DNA of 33,405 nt from contig CAYXLI010000047.1 of assembly GCA_964464925.1 (NCBI GenBank), positions 1 to 33,405 of the forward strand, read 5' to 3'. Positions within the stretch are counted from its first letter, which is position 1. The number at the start of each line of letters is the position of its first letter. Source of the DNA: CAYXLI01 sp964464925. Its GTDB lineage: Bacteria; Acidobacteriota; Terriglobia; Bryobacterales; Bryobacteraceae. Shown in pieces: positions 23,963 through 31,852 of this stretch. The notes beneath the pieces are model-generated. The model worked only from the letters and a program-made list of their open reading frames with translations. It ran no database searches and was not told the DNA's origin. The position numbers and the translations under genes are program-made.

Positions 23963-24409
23963 TTAGCCCAGCTTCGCCTTTACCTTGTCGCTCAGCACCC
24001 GTCCATCCACCCGCTTACCCGCGAGCTTCGCTTGTGCCGACTTCATGACCTGTCCCATCTGCTTGGCGGACGTCGCGCCGGTCTCAGCCACCGCTGCGGC
24101 TACCGCTTCGTCCACCTCGGCTTCGGTGGGAGCAGCCGGAAGGTAGCCTTCGATCATCGTGATCTCCGATTCTTCCTTATCCGCCAGTTCAGGACGGCCG
24201 CCTTTCCGGAACATATCGGCCGATTCGCGCCGCTGTTTGATCAGCGTGTTCAGCACCTGCATTTCCGTGGCTTCGTCAAGCGGCTTCATCGTATCCACTT
24301 CGTGCTTCTTGAGAGCGGTTTTCACCATGCGGACGACGTTCAAACGTGCTTCGTCCTTGGCTTTCATGGCCGCAACCATGTCTTTCTGGATTTGATCGAG
24401 TAGAGGCAT
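23963..24409 (-). CDS. yqeY: GatB/YqeY domain-containing protein
   Basis: A 148-residue protein from ATG 24409 (MPLLDQIQKDMVAAMKAKD). The longer in-frame version to 24508 has no family similarity. It matches the YqeY family, about 147-150 residues, related to the C-terminal tRNA-binding domain of GatB. Motifs include DEARLNVVRMVKTALKKHEVD, TLIKQRRESADMFRKGGR, IEGYLPAAPTEAEV and MGQVMKSAQAKLAGKRVDG. It is cytoplasmic and of unclear role, possibly connected to tRNA-dependent amidation. It diverges from serA over 169 bases. The 143 bases downstream, to the OPT start, hold only small stem-forming stretches and no gene. Confidence 0.94.
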   Translation of the reverse strand: MPLLDQIQKDMVAAMKAKDEARLNVVRMVKTALKKHEVDTMKPLDEATEMQVLNTLIKQRRESADMFRKGGRPELADKEESEITMIEGYLPAAPTEAEVDEAVAAAVAETGATSAKQMGQVMKSAQAKLAGKRVDGRVLSDKVKAKLG

Positions 24410-24440
24410 GTCGTTTGCTATCCTAAGTATTACTCCCATG

Positions 24441-24488
24441 CACATAGAGATGCGGTGGTTACCCAGTTCAGGCCCAAGCCCTCTCTGT
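24441..24488 (+). promoter_or_regulatory. Possible serA leader hairpin
   Basis: CACATAGAGA can pair with TCTCTGTG over eight pairs with a two-base bulge, enclosing about 30 bases. It lies 90-140 bases upstream of serA, and a second small pairing (CCACC with GGTGG) sits nearer the start. This could be a regulatory leader or chance. No known serine or glycine riboswitch core is recognisable. Confidence 0.2.
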
Positions 24489-24578
24489 GCGCCCTTGCAA
24501 GGCATCATGGGATTCGTTGTCCACCATCGTACCGAGTCTTTCCGGGTGGCTGTTTAGAGGAGACCCCGACAAAACAAG

Positions 24579-26168
24579 ATGAAGATCGTCATCGCTGAAC
24601 CGATGTCGGCAGCCGGGATCGAGCTGCTGAAGGAACACAAGGATTGGGAGATCGTGATTTCCAATCCCAAGGAATACGCGGAGCACCTGCCGACCGCCGA
24701 TGCACTCATCGTGCGCAGCGCGGTAAAGGTGAATGCCGATGTTCTGGCAAAAGCTCCCCGCTTGCGCGTGATTGGGCGCGCCGGAGTGGGCGTTGATAAC
24801 GTGGATATTCCCGCCGCTACGGCGGCAGGCGTGCTGGTGATGAATACGCCGGGCGGGAATGCGGTATCCGTTGCGGAACATACGTTGGCACTCATGTTGG
24901 CGTTGGCCCGCTCCATCCCGCAGGCCACGAACTCGACGAAATCCGGCAAGTGGGAAAAGAAAAAGTTTCTGGGCAGTGAGCTGCGCGGCAAGACGATGGG
25001 TATCGTCGGCCTGGGCAGCGTCGGCCGCGAAGTGGCGAAGCGTGCGCATGCGTTTGAAATGCACGTCCTGGCATATGACCCCTATGTGAGCACGGCTACC
25101 GCAGCCGACCGCCAGGTGGAACTCGTCGACCTGAAAACCCTGTTCGCAAAGAGCGACTATATCGGCCTGCACGTGGCTCTGACGCCGGAGACTGACAACA
25201 TGATCTCGGCCGAAACGATCGCCACAATGAAACCGTCGGCGCGCATCATCAACTGCGCCCGCGGCGAGCTGATCGATAACGCCGCCCTGGCGGCTGCGAT
25301 CAACTCAGGAAAGATCGCAGGCGCCGGCCTCGACGTGTTCCGTAAGGAGCCGCCAGATCCAGCCGATCCGCTCCTGCAGGTGGAAAACCTGGTGGCGACT
25401 CCGCATATCGGCGGATCCACTGAGGAGGCTCAGGAGATCGTCGGCGTGCGCATTGCCGAACAGATTGTTGAATACCTGCTGAGCGGCGTCGCGATCAACG
25501 CTGTCAATATGCCGACCTTGTCGCCCGATCAGTACAAGGCCATGGGGCCGTACGTCGACTTGGCGGAGAGACTCGGCAACTTCGCGGCTTACGTTTCGAA
25601 CGGCAACCCGAATTCGATTCGGCTCACCTACTTCGGCAAAATTGCGGAGAGCAACACGAACCTGCTGCGGAATGCCGGAATCGCAGGCGTGTTGAACCGG
25701 TCCGTCTCCACCAAGGCCAATCTGGTGAACTCGATGGCGCAGGCGCAGGACCGCGGCTGGATCATCCGGGAGCGGCATGAGAAGCGCATCCGCCACGTGG
25801 ATTCGATTCGCATCGAACTCGAGACCGACACTGGGACCACAACGGTCGAAGGCGCGCTCGTACTCGATAAACCGCGCCTTGTTCAGATCGACGGGATTTA
25901 CTGCGAGGCTCCGCTGGCCGGCAATCTCACGTTCTTGAAGAATGAGGACGTGCCGGGGGTAATCGGCTACGTCGGCGGAGTGCTTGGGAAGAATGAGATC
26001 AACATCGCCAACTTCTCGCTCGGGCGCCAGGAAAAGGCATCGGACGGCCAGGCGTTGGAAGCCGTTTGCGTGATCGAGACGGATGCGCCGGTGCCGGATA
26101 AAGTGCTGATCGAACTGCTCAAGAATCACGCTGTGAAGATGGCGCGGGCTGTTGCGCTGCAGTTCTAA
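24579..26168 (+). CDS. serA: D-3-phosphoglycerate dehydrogenase
   Basis: A 529-residue enzyme that oxidises 3-phosphoglycerate with NAD, the first step of serine synthesis. Its length fits the long type 1 form (about 528, as in Mycobacterium). The NAD-binding fold has IVGLGSVGREVAKR (142-155). The catalytic set is Arg228 (NCARGELID), Glu257 (DVFRKEPPD) and His276 (ATPHIGGSTEEAQE). Residues about 320-450 form the extra allosteric intervening domain. The C-terminal ACT domain (about 455-529, VPGVIGYVGGVLGKNEINIANF) is the usual serine-sensing site. A good AGGAG precedes ATG 24579 but unusually far, about 17-19 bases. The gene has a leader of about 170 bases, shared divergently with yqeY. serB and serC are not here. 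Confidence 0.97.
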   Translation: MKIVIAEPMSAAGIELLKEHKDWEIVISNPKEYAEHLPTADALIVRSAVKVNADVLAKAPRLRVIGRAGVGVDNVDIPAATAAGVLVMNTPGGNAVSVAEHTLALMLALARSIPQATNSTKSGKWEKKKFLGSELRGKTMGIVGLGSVGREVAKRAHAFEMHVLAYDPYVSTATAADRQVELVDLKTLFAKSDYIGLHVALTPETDNMISAETIATMKPSARIINCARGELIDNAALAAAINSGKIAGAGLDVFRKEPPDPADPLLQVENLVATPHIGGSTEEAQEIVGVRIAEQIVEYLLSGVAINAVNMPTLSPDQYKAMGPYVDLAERLGNFAAYVSNGNPNSIRLTYFGKIAESNTNLLRNAGIAGVLNRSVSTKANLVNSMAQAQDRGWIIRERHEKRIRHVDSIRIELETDTGTTTVEGALVLDKPRLVQIDGIYCEAPLAGNLTFLKNEDVPGVIGYVGGVLGKNEINIANFSLGRQEKASDGQALEAVCVIETDAPVPDKVLIELLKNHAVKMARAVALQF

Positions 26169-26179
26169 CTTGTGATCCT

Positions 26180-26211
26180 ATAGGCGGCCGCAGCGACTTC
26201 GCGGCCGCTAT
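26180..26211 (+). terminator. Hairpin after serA
   Basis: GCGGCCGC (26184-26191) pairs with GCGGCCGC (26201-26208) around a nine-base loop, with possible extra A-T pairs. It starts 12 bases past the serA stop. The tail TATCCCTTCCT is only mildly T-rich, so it is a likely but not perfect terminator. The next 100 bases to the tRNA show nothing else I can name. Confidence 0.5.
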
Positions 26212-26310
26212 CCCTTCCTCTGAAGTTCTTCCTCTGCGCGAATTAAGAAATCAACTGGAATGCCAACGCCGCACTTTGCGTGGTGGATTGTCGCTGTGAA
26301 AGCAGGTTTG

Positions 26311-26387
26311 TGGTGCGCCCGGAGAGATTCGAACTCCCGACCTTCTGGTTCGTAGCCAGACGCTCTATCCAACTGAGCTACGGGCGC
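26311..26387 (-). tRNA. tRNA-Arg (anticodon ACG), CCA encoded
   Basis: Read on the minus strand, the acceptor stem GCGCCCG pairs with CGGGCGC. It is followed by a D-arm with GCTCAGTTGGATAGAGC, an anticodon stem TCTGG/CCAGA around the loop CTACGAA with ACG, and a T-arm with GGTTCGAAT-type TTCGAAT. A discriminator A and an encoded CCA (26313-26311) end it. ACG normally becomes ICG by TadA editing and reads CGU/CGC/CGA. It lies between serA and the YhdH-type gene. Confidence 0.96.
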
Positions 26388-26445
26388 GCAAGGCAGGTAA
26401 CTTCCAATTTACCATAGCCTCGCCGTTGCCTGCTACTCTCGCTCT

Positions 26446-27426
26446 ATGGAGAACTTTCGCGCCTTCGTGATCACTCGGGAAACACGCTCATTGCAGGAGC
26501 TTTCTTCCGATCGATTGCCTGAAGGCGAGGTGTTGGTGCGCGTCCGTTACTCCAGCTTGAACTATAAAGACGGGCTCGCTGTGACGGGCAAGCCTGGAGT
26601 GGTTCGCTCGTACCCGATGGTGGCAGGAATTGACCTCGCCGGAACGGTGGAAGAATCGTCCTCTCCGGAATTTGCGCCCGGCGATGAGGTTGTGGTTACC
26701 GGCTGCGGACTGTCCGAAACACATTGGGGCGGATATGCAGGGCTCGCACGAGTGAAAGCCGAGTGGGCGATCCGGTTACCGGCAGGGATCTCGCCGCAGC
26801 AGGCGATGGCGGTTGGCACCGCGGGGTTCACCGCCATGCAGTGCGTGGCCGCTCTGGAGGAACACGGGGCTGCCCCCGGCGGGCGCAAGATTGTTGTGAC
26901 GGGCGCAACCGGTGGCGTTGGCAGCGTGGCTATCGCAATCCTTGCAAATCTTGGTTTTCACGTCGTCGCCTCTACCGGGAAGCACGACGCGCACGACTAT
27001 CTGGGAGCGATTGGCGCCACAGAAATCCTCGATCGGAGTGTCCTCGCCGCGCCTTCCACAAAGCCGATGGAATCGGAACGCTGGGGAGGCGCGGTCGATA
27101 GTGTCGGTGGTGATACCCTGGCGGGTATTCTTCGGACTATGGCCGCAAACTGTAGCGTTGCCGCGTGCGGGCTGGCCGGGGGAGCCGCACTGTCCACGAC
27201 TGTTCTTCCATTTATTCTTCGTGGCGTGAACCTGCTGGGCATCAACTCCGTGTTTGTTTCACGCGAACGGCGTGAGTATATCTGGCGCCGGCTCGCTAAG
27301 GATTTGCCGGTCCGCGTTCTCGACCAAATCGCTCGCGTGGAGCCACTCACCAATGTTGTCGCACTCGGCGAGGAAATTCTCGCCGGAAAGGTGCGGGGCC
27401 GGATTGTGATCGATGTGAATCGATAG
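26446..27426 (+). CDS. YhdH/AcuI-type NADPH-dependent acrylyl-CoA/quinone reductase
   Basis: A 326-residue cytoplasmic protein of the zinc-free medium-chain dehydrogenase/reductase class; E. coli YhdH has about 324. It starts MENFRAFVITRE. YSSLNYKDGLAVTGKPGVVRSYPMVAGIDLAGTV is the catalytic-domain hallmark, then GCGLSETHWGGYA and VTGATGGVGSVAIAILANLGFHVVASTGK, the NADPH Rossmann motif. GGDTLAGILRTMA and GINSVFVSRERREYIWRRLAKDL are also family patterns. Members reduce acryloyl-CoA to propionyl-CoA or act on related enones. It ends three bases from the convergent thioesterase gene and lies 58 bases from the divergent tRNA. The link to the nearby enoyl-CoA hydratase is suggestive only. Confidence 0.93.
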   Translation: MENFRAFVITRETRSLQELSSDRLPEGEVLVRVRYSSLNYKDGLAVTGKPGVVRSYPMVAGIDLAGTVEESSSPEFAPGDEVVVTGCGLSETHWGGYAGLARVKAEWAIRLPAGISPQQAMAVGTAGFTAMQCVAALEEHGAAPGGRKIVVTGATGGVGSVAIAILANLGFHVVASTGKHDAHDYLGAIGATEILDRSVLAAPSTKPMESERWGGAVDSVGGDTLAGILRTMAANCSVAACGLAGGAALSTTVLPFILRGVNLLGINSVFVSRERREYIWRRLAKDLPVRVLDQIARVEPLTNVVALGEEILAGKVRGRIVIDVNR

Positions 27427-27429
27427 CCG

Positions 27430-27852
27430 CTATTTGCCAAGGTCCGTAAACAAATAGCTGACGATTCCAATGGCCGCAAGCTGGTTATCCTGATCGAACA
27501 CCTCTGCCTGTCCGATGCAAAGGTGTTGGCCCGTGCGCAGGATTTTCGCTCGCGCCACCGCGGCGCCGTTGCTGATGGGACGCAGGTAATTCAACTTCAA
27601 CTCCGTCGTAGCCATTCTGCGCCGTCCACCAAAATGGCGGAAAATCGCAATCCCAACGACGGCATCCACAAGCGTGGCCGTTACCCCGCCGTGCAACATG
27701 CCCGCTCCGTTCATCAGTTCCGGTCTTAGCGCGCACCGGATGGTCACGCCGTCCTCATGCACGTCCACCACCTCAACACCGATAAGACAGTTGAACGGCA
27801 TGCGTGCAACTACATCCCGCAACTGTTCAATGGAGAGCTTTTCGTTTGTCAT
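27430..27852 (-). CDS. PaaI-like hotdog-fold thioesterase
   Basis: A 140-residue protein from ATG 27852 (MTNEKLSIEQLRDVVARM). A longer in-frame extension overlaps the hydratase gene. The hotdog core includes MNGAGMLHGGVTATLVDAVVGIA, with the His-Gly-Gly near the usual catalytic position and Asp in LVDAV, and TTELKLNYLRPISNGAAVARA. It probably hydrolyses acyl-CoA; the acyl group is unknown. It begins two bases after the enoyl-CoA hydratase stop, so the two likely form an operon. Confidence 0.9.
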   Translation of the reverse strand: MTNEKLSIEQLRDVVARMPFNCLIGVEVVDVHEDGVTIRCALRPELMNGAGMLHGGVTATLVDAVVGIAIFRHFGGRRRMATTELKLNYLRPISNGAAVARAKILRTGQHLCIGQAEVFDQDNQLAAIGIVSYLFTDLGK

Positions 27853-27854
27853 TC

Positions 27855-28628
27855 TTATCTGCCCGTGAAACGCGGCGGGCGTTTCTCCAGGAAGTGCGCG
27901 ACGCCTTCGCGGAAGTCTTCCGTGGCGAAGCTCGCCCACATCTCGTTGACCGCGAGTTCCAGCGCCTCGGGTAGAGATTGGGACAACGCAGAGTAGATCT
28001 GCGCTTTGATGACGCGGAGGGATCGTGGAGACGTTTGCTCCGCCAACTCGCGAGCATACGCACCGACTGCATCGCCGAATCCTTCAGCCGGGAATACGCG
28101 GTTCGCGAAGCCCATCCTCTCGGCTTCGTCTGCGCCGATCGAGCGTGCCGAGAGCAGCAGATCCATGGCGTTCCCCAGCCCGACGAGTTTCGGCAGCATC
28201 CAAGCGAGTCCATACTCCGCAACCAGCCCCCTCCGGGAGAATACGGTGCTGAATGTGGCGGTGGATGAGGCAAAGCGCAGATCGCAATACATCGCGAGCA
28301 CCATCCCAAGCCCGACGCACGGCCCGTTGATCGCCGCAATCAGCGGCTTCGGGATTTCCTGCATCCAGGTATGCTGCCGGACGCTGCGCTCGCCTTCCTT
28401 TTGACCGACGACGCTGCTCAGCAGGCTCATGTCTGCTCCGGCGCAGAAGCCGCGTCCTGCGCCCGTGAGCACGATCACGCGTACATCGTCATCGTCCGCG
28501 GCCTGTCGAATCGCGTGCTCCACCTCTTCTTCCATTCGCAGAGTCCAGGCGTTCAACTTCTGCGGACGATGCAGCGTGACGTTCGCCACTCGCCCGCTCA
28601 CCGAGTAAAGGATCTCTTCGTAGGTCAT
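27855..28628 (-). CDS. Enoyl-CoA hydratase/isomerase family protein
   Basis: A 257-residue crotonase-fold enzyme. The CoA/oxyanion-hole strands are LTGAGRGFCAGADMSLL (Ala63-Asp66) and AINGPCVGLGMVLAMYCDLRFAS (GPCVGLG at 102-108). The catalytic-position acid is probably Glu138 in RRGLVAEYGLAWMLPKLVG; the second Glu of two-glutamate hydratases is not obvious, so an isomerase or other crotonase reaction is possible. It starts MTYEEILYSVSGRVANVTLHRP and ends RPPRFTGR, typical for the PaaG/EchA group. It is upstream of the thioesterase and 98 bases from the rsgA stop. Confidence 0.92.
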   Translation of the reverse strand: MTYEEILYSVSGRVANVTLHRPQKLNAWTLRMEEEVEHAIRQAADDDDVRVIVLTGAGRGFCAGADMSLLSSVVGQKEGERSVRQHTWMQEIPKPLIAAINGPCVGLGMVLAMYCDLRFASSTATFSTVFSRRGLVAEYGLAWMLPKLVGLGNAMDLLLSARSIGADEAERMGFANRVFPAEGFGDAVGAYARELAEQTSPRSLRVIKAQIYSALSQSLPEALELAVNEMWASFATEDFREGVAHFLEKRPPRFTGR

Positions 28629-28726
28629 TTCGGAACCGACAGGCGTGCGCTCATCCGGTCGCCCTTGTTTACTCTAACCTTTCGAGGCTCTCCGAGGAGC
28701 AACTCTATTGTTCCGCTTGCTGCCGG

Positions 28727-29695
28727 CTACCGGCGTTTGTCCGCGTGGCGCATCATTTTGTGGATCTGTTTCCACCTCCGTTTTTCCGCTTGCGCTGCGT
28801 TGATATCGGTTTGACGAGCCAGGTAATCCAGCTCGCGCTGCAGCTTGTGAAAGCTATGCAGGCGAGCTTCATCGACCGCGCCCCGAACAGCGCACCCGGG
28901 CTCGCTATGGTGCGTGCAGTCGCGAAACCGGCACTTTGCAGCCAGGGCGGCAACGTCGGCGAAGCTGGCATCCAGCGCCTTCGGTGATGCCCACAACTGC
29001 ACCTCACGCAACCCCGGCGTATCCATCAGCCACCATCCACCCGGCATGAGAATCAACTCCCGCTGCGTCGTGGTGTGCCGCCCGCGGCTGTCGCTTTCCC
29101 GCACCTCACTCGTGCGCAGAAAATCATGCCCTAGCAGGCGATTGATAATCGTGGACTTCCCTACCCCGGAAGAGCCGATCAGCGCGGCCGTCTCTCCGCA
29201 GCTCAGCATATCCGATAGTTGCTCGATCGCCGTGCCCAAAAGCGCGCTGATCACCCGCACTGGAGCGCCTGCGGCTATCGACCTCACTTCGTTGAGAATG
29301 CAATTCAGGCCGGAACATACATCGGCCTTGTTTAGCACCAGCACGGGGGATGCGCCCGACTCATTCACAAGCAGGAGAAATCGCTCCAGACGGCGCGGAT
29401 TGTAATCACCATCCAGACCGGTAACCACGAAGACAACGTCGATATTCACTGCCAGAATTTGTTCTACTGCCTGGTGTCCCGGGGCTCGGCGGGAGAACTG
29501 TGTTCTGCGGGGCAGGATGCGGTCGATTACGTTTGTCCCCGGGCGCAATTCCACCCAGTCTCCTGTCACGGGCAGCATCGCGGATTCCATCCGCATTCTT
29601 CCACTCACTGTCGCGGGGATCTCTTCTCCCGCGAGAAATAGCGCGTAGTGCTCACGCGATGCGCGTATAACTCGCGCGCATTCAGGACCATTCAT
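28727..29695 (-). CDS. rsgA: Ribosome small-subunit-dependent GTPase RsgA
   Basis: A 322-residue circularly permuted GTPase that checks late 30S maturation. An N-terminal OB fold contains TGDWVEL (44-50). In permuted order come G4 NKAD (122-125), G1 GSSGVGKST (174-182), the switch GRHTTTQREL, and G3 DTPG (225-228). The zinc knuckle follows with Cys255, Cys260, His262 and Cys268 in CRFRDCTHHSEPGC. The basic C-terminal helix ends MMRHADKRR. AAGGGA lies about six bases before ATG 29695. Standard in length and motifs. Confidence 0.97.
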   Translation of the reverse strand: MNGPECARVIRASREHYALFLAGEEIPATVSGRMRMESAMLPVTGDWVELRPGTNVIDRILPRRTQFSRRAPGHQAVEQILAVNIDVVFVVTGLDGDYNPRRLERFLLLVNESGASPVLVLNKADVCSGLNCILNEVRSIAAGAPVRVISALLGTAIEQLSDMLSCGETAALIGSSGVGKSTIINRLLGHDFLRTSEVRESDSRGRHTTTQRELILMPGGWWLMDTPGLREVQLWASPKALDASFADVAALAAKCRFRDCTHHSEPGCAVRGAVDEARLHSFHKLQRELDYLARQTDINAAQAEKRRWKQIHKMMRHADKRR

Positions 29696-29823
29696 TGGAT
29701 TTCCCTTGTTCCTACTCGACCAGACACAAGAAGGGTTTCAGGGCTGGACCGCTACCCACTGCGGGCAGCATTCGTCGAGTTCAGGCAAGGACGGGCAGTA
29801 GCAACTTTCTATGCTAACAGGAA

Positions 29824-30291
29824 TCAGCCTTCGCAATCGCCGCCTTTGCATTCGCACCAGGCTTTCGTCACCGCGTGGCGGTATTCGAACATCCGGCGGA
29901 GTTCGCGCTTCACTAGCCAGCCGAACAGTTTTTCGGAGATCAATCCGCCCGGCAGAGCCAATTCAATGCAGTCCGTGAGGCGCGTGCCGCACCCCTCCGG
30001 CAGGAAATGGTGGGCATGCACCCAGGCAGCGAACGGTCCTTCCCGCTGCTCGTCGATAAAGAGACGGTTTTTCTCATACGCGACATGGTGCGCCAGCCAC
30101 CGGATGCGAAATGGCCCCGCGGGAATTCGGAACTCCACAATCGAGCCGGAATGCAAACCGCCTTCACGCCGCACAATTTCGATGCTTTTATCCGGCGGAG
30201 TGAGCAATTCGATCGCATCCGGCCTCTCATGAAACGCGAACACCTCTTCTACCGGACAGCCAATAAACGAAGAGTGTTCAAAGGTCATCAT
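29824..30291 (-). CDS. SRPBCC (START-like) family protein
   Basis: A 155-residue protein with a helix-grip ligand-binding fold: MMTFEHSSFIGCPVEEVFAFH at the start, GSIVEFRIPAGPFRIRWLAHH in the middle, and a long C-terminal helix FGWLVKRELRRMFEYRHAV. The pattern fits polyketide-cyclase/coenzyme-Q-binding-like members that ferry or modify hydrophobic ligands. The tail CECKGGDCEG has two Cys, possibly a metal site but unproven. ATG 30288 is an equal start. TCGATCGA lies directly upstream in the 73-base divergent gap to the ABC ATPase gene. It lies upstream of rsgA on the same strand with a 128-base gap in which I see no gene. Confidence 0.85.
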   Translation of the reverse strand: MMTFEHSSFIGCPVEEVFAFHERPDAIELLTPPDKSIEIVRREGGLHSGSIVEFRIPAGPFRIRWLAHHVAYEKNRLFIDEQREGPFAAWVHAHHFLPEGCGTRLTDCIELALPGGLISEKLFGWLVKRELRRMFEYRHAVTKAWCECKGGDCEG

Positions 30292-30364
30292 TCGATCGAT
30301 TCGCGCGGATGCCGCTTACTGCAAGACTACTGTAAACTGGTTCGTTTCGGTACGCTAGGCTGGC

Positions 30365-31852
30365 ATGCTCCTCGAACTCAAGAACATCCAGAAGCGTTTC
30401 GGTGGTGTCATCGCCCTCCGTAACGGCAATCTATCGGTGCAGGAGGGAGAAGTGCACCTCCTCATGGGCGAGAACGGGGCCGGTAAGTCCACCTTGATGA
30501 AAATCGTGGCGGGGCTGTATACATCGGATGCCGGCGAAGTGCTCTGGCGGGGACAGCCCGTTCAGTTCCGCAGCCCAGCCGAGGCGGCGCGGAGCGGCAT
30601 CGCCATGGTGCACCAGGAATGCCTGCTGGCTCCTCATCTCACCGTGGCGGAGAACATGTTCCTGGGGCACGAGCCGGTCTCGAATGGCGCCTGGCTCAAG
30701 CAGGCTGAAATCCAATCCCGCGCGGCCCGTCTTATCGAGGAGCATCACTTTCCGCTCCAACCCGACTGGAAGGTGCAAAACCTCAGCCCCGCGCAAAAGC
30801 AGCTCGTCGAGATCTGCCGCGCCATCATGCAGGGTTCCAGCCTGCTGATCTTCGACGAACCGACCTCATCGCTCTCGGAATCCGAATCGCACGAGGTATT
30901 TCGGATCGTAAAGACGCTGCGTGAGCGGCACATGGGCGTTATTTATATCACCCACCGGCTGGATGAGCTGCGCTCCGTCGGCGACCGCGTTACGGTCCTG
31001 CGGGATGGCGAAACCGTGCATACGTGCGCACTTAGCGAACTGACGACGGACCAGCTCATCCGTCATATGGTGGGACGTGAAGTCTCATCCATCTACAAGC
31101 GCACTCCATTCCCGCCTGGGGAAGAACTGCTGCGCGTGGAGAATGTGTCGCGTGGGAAGGTTCTCAAAGACATTTCTTTTTCCGTGCGCGCTGGAGAGAT
31201 CGTCGGGCTCGGTGGCCTGATCGGCGCGGGCCGTACGGAGCTCTGCCGCGCAGTCTTCGGACTCGATCCGATCGAAAGCGGCAGGGTCTTCGTGGCCGGG
31301 AAGCAACTCACGGCGCACACACCGCGCGAAGCGGTTGCCGCCGGCATCGCCCTCATTCCCGAAGACCGTCAACGCTCCGGTCTCGCGGTGGACTTGTCCA
31401 TCGACTACAACGTGACGATGGCCAGCCTCGACTCGCTAAGCAGGTTTGGATTTCTGAACCATGCCGCTGAGCGGAAGGTCACGAGAGAGTACGTTAGCCG
31501 CCTCCGCGTGAAGTGCGCATCCGATAAACAATTGGCCGGGCGGCTCAGCGGCGGAAACCAGCAAAAGGTCGTGATCGCCAAGTGGCTCGCCCGCGGCGCC
31601 AGTGTGTTTCTGTTCGACGAGCCTACGCGCGGGATCGACGTCGGGGCAAAGATGGAAGTTTTCGAAGTGATGAACGATCTCGCGAAATCCGGTGCAGCGG
31701 TTCTAATGGTGAGTTCCGAGTTGCCGGAACTGGTTCAAGTTCCAGACCGAATTCTCGTAATGCGCGAAGGCCAGATCTCCGCCGAATTGCCTGGGGGCGC
31801 TTCCCAGGAAGAAATTATGCGTTTCGCCGCACCTCAGGAGCAGACTACATGA
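30365..31852 (+). CDS. Sugar ABC transporter ATP-binding protein, RbsA/MglA type
   Basis: A 495-residue tandem ATPase, the right length for the ribose/galactose/xylose import family. NBD1 has Walker A GENGAGKST (35-43), signature NLSPAQKQLVEI, Walker B LLIFDEPTSSL, and switch His in YITHRLDEL. NBD2 has the usual degenerate Walker A (GGLIGAGRTEL), then IPEDRQRSGL, signature GRLSGGNQQKV, Walker B FLFDEPTRGIDVG. It energises uptake through the permease that follows, whose ATG overlaps its TGA by four bases. The substrate is unknown, and no periplasmic binding-protein gene is in the window. Only a weak TAGG precedes the start. Confidence 0.94.
   Translation: MLLELKNIQKRFGGVIALRNGNLSVQEGEVHLLMGENGAGKSTLMKIVAGLYTSDAGEVLWRGQPVQFRSPAEAARSGIAMVHQECLLAPHLTVAENMFLGHEPVSNGAWLKQAEIQSRAARLIEEHHFPLQPDWKVQNLSPAQKQLVEICRAIMQGSSLLIFDEPTSSLSESESHEVFRIVKTLRERHMGVIYITHRLDELRSVGDRVTVLRDGETVHTCALSELTTDQLIRHMVGREVSSIYKRTPFPPGEELLRVENVSRGKVLKDISFSVRAGEIVGLGGLIGAGRTELCRAVFGLDPIESGRVFVAGKQLTAHTPREAVAAGIALIPEDRQRSGLAVDLSIDYNVTMASLDSLSRFGFLNHAAERKVTREYVSRLRVKCASDKQLAGRLSGGNQQKVVIAKWLARGASVFLFDEPTRGIDVGAKMEVFEVMNDLAKSGAAVLMVSSELPELVQVPDRILVMREGQISAELPGGASQEEIMRFAAPQEQTT

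Noticed and set aside
24410..24508. An upstream extension of the YqeY gene to 24508
   Set aside because: The family start matches MPLLDQIQKD at 24409, and the extension is unlike any member and would occupy the serA leader.
25305..26129. A 274-codon minus-strand frame
   Set aside because: Antisense to serA; no recognisable protein.
26311..26387. tRNA-Arg as an integration site for a mobile element
   Set aside because: No integrase, direct repeat of the tRNA 3' end, or change of gene type was seen on either side.
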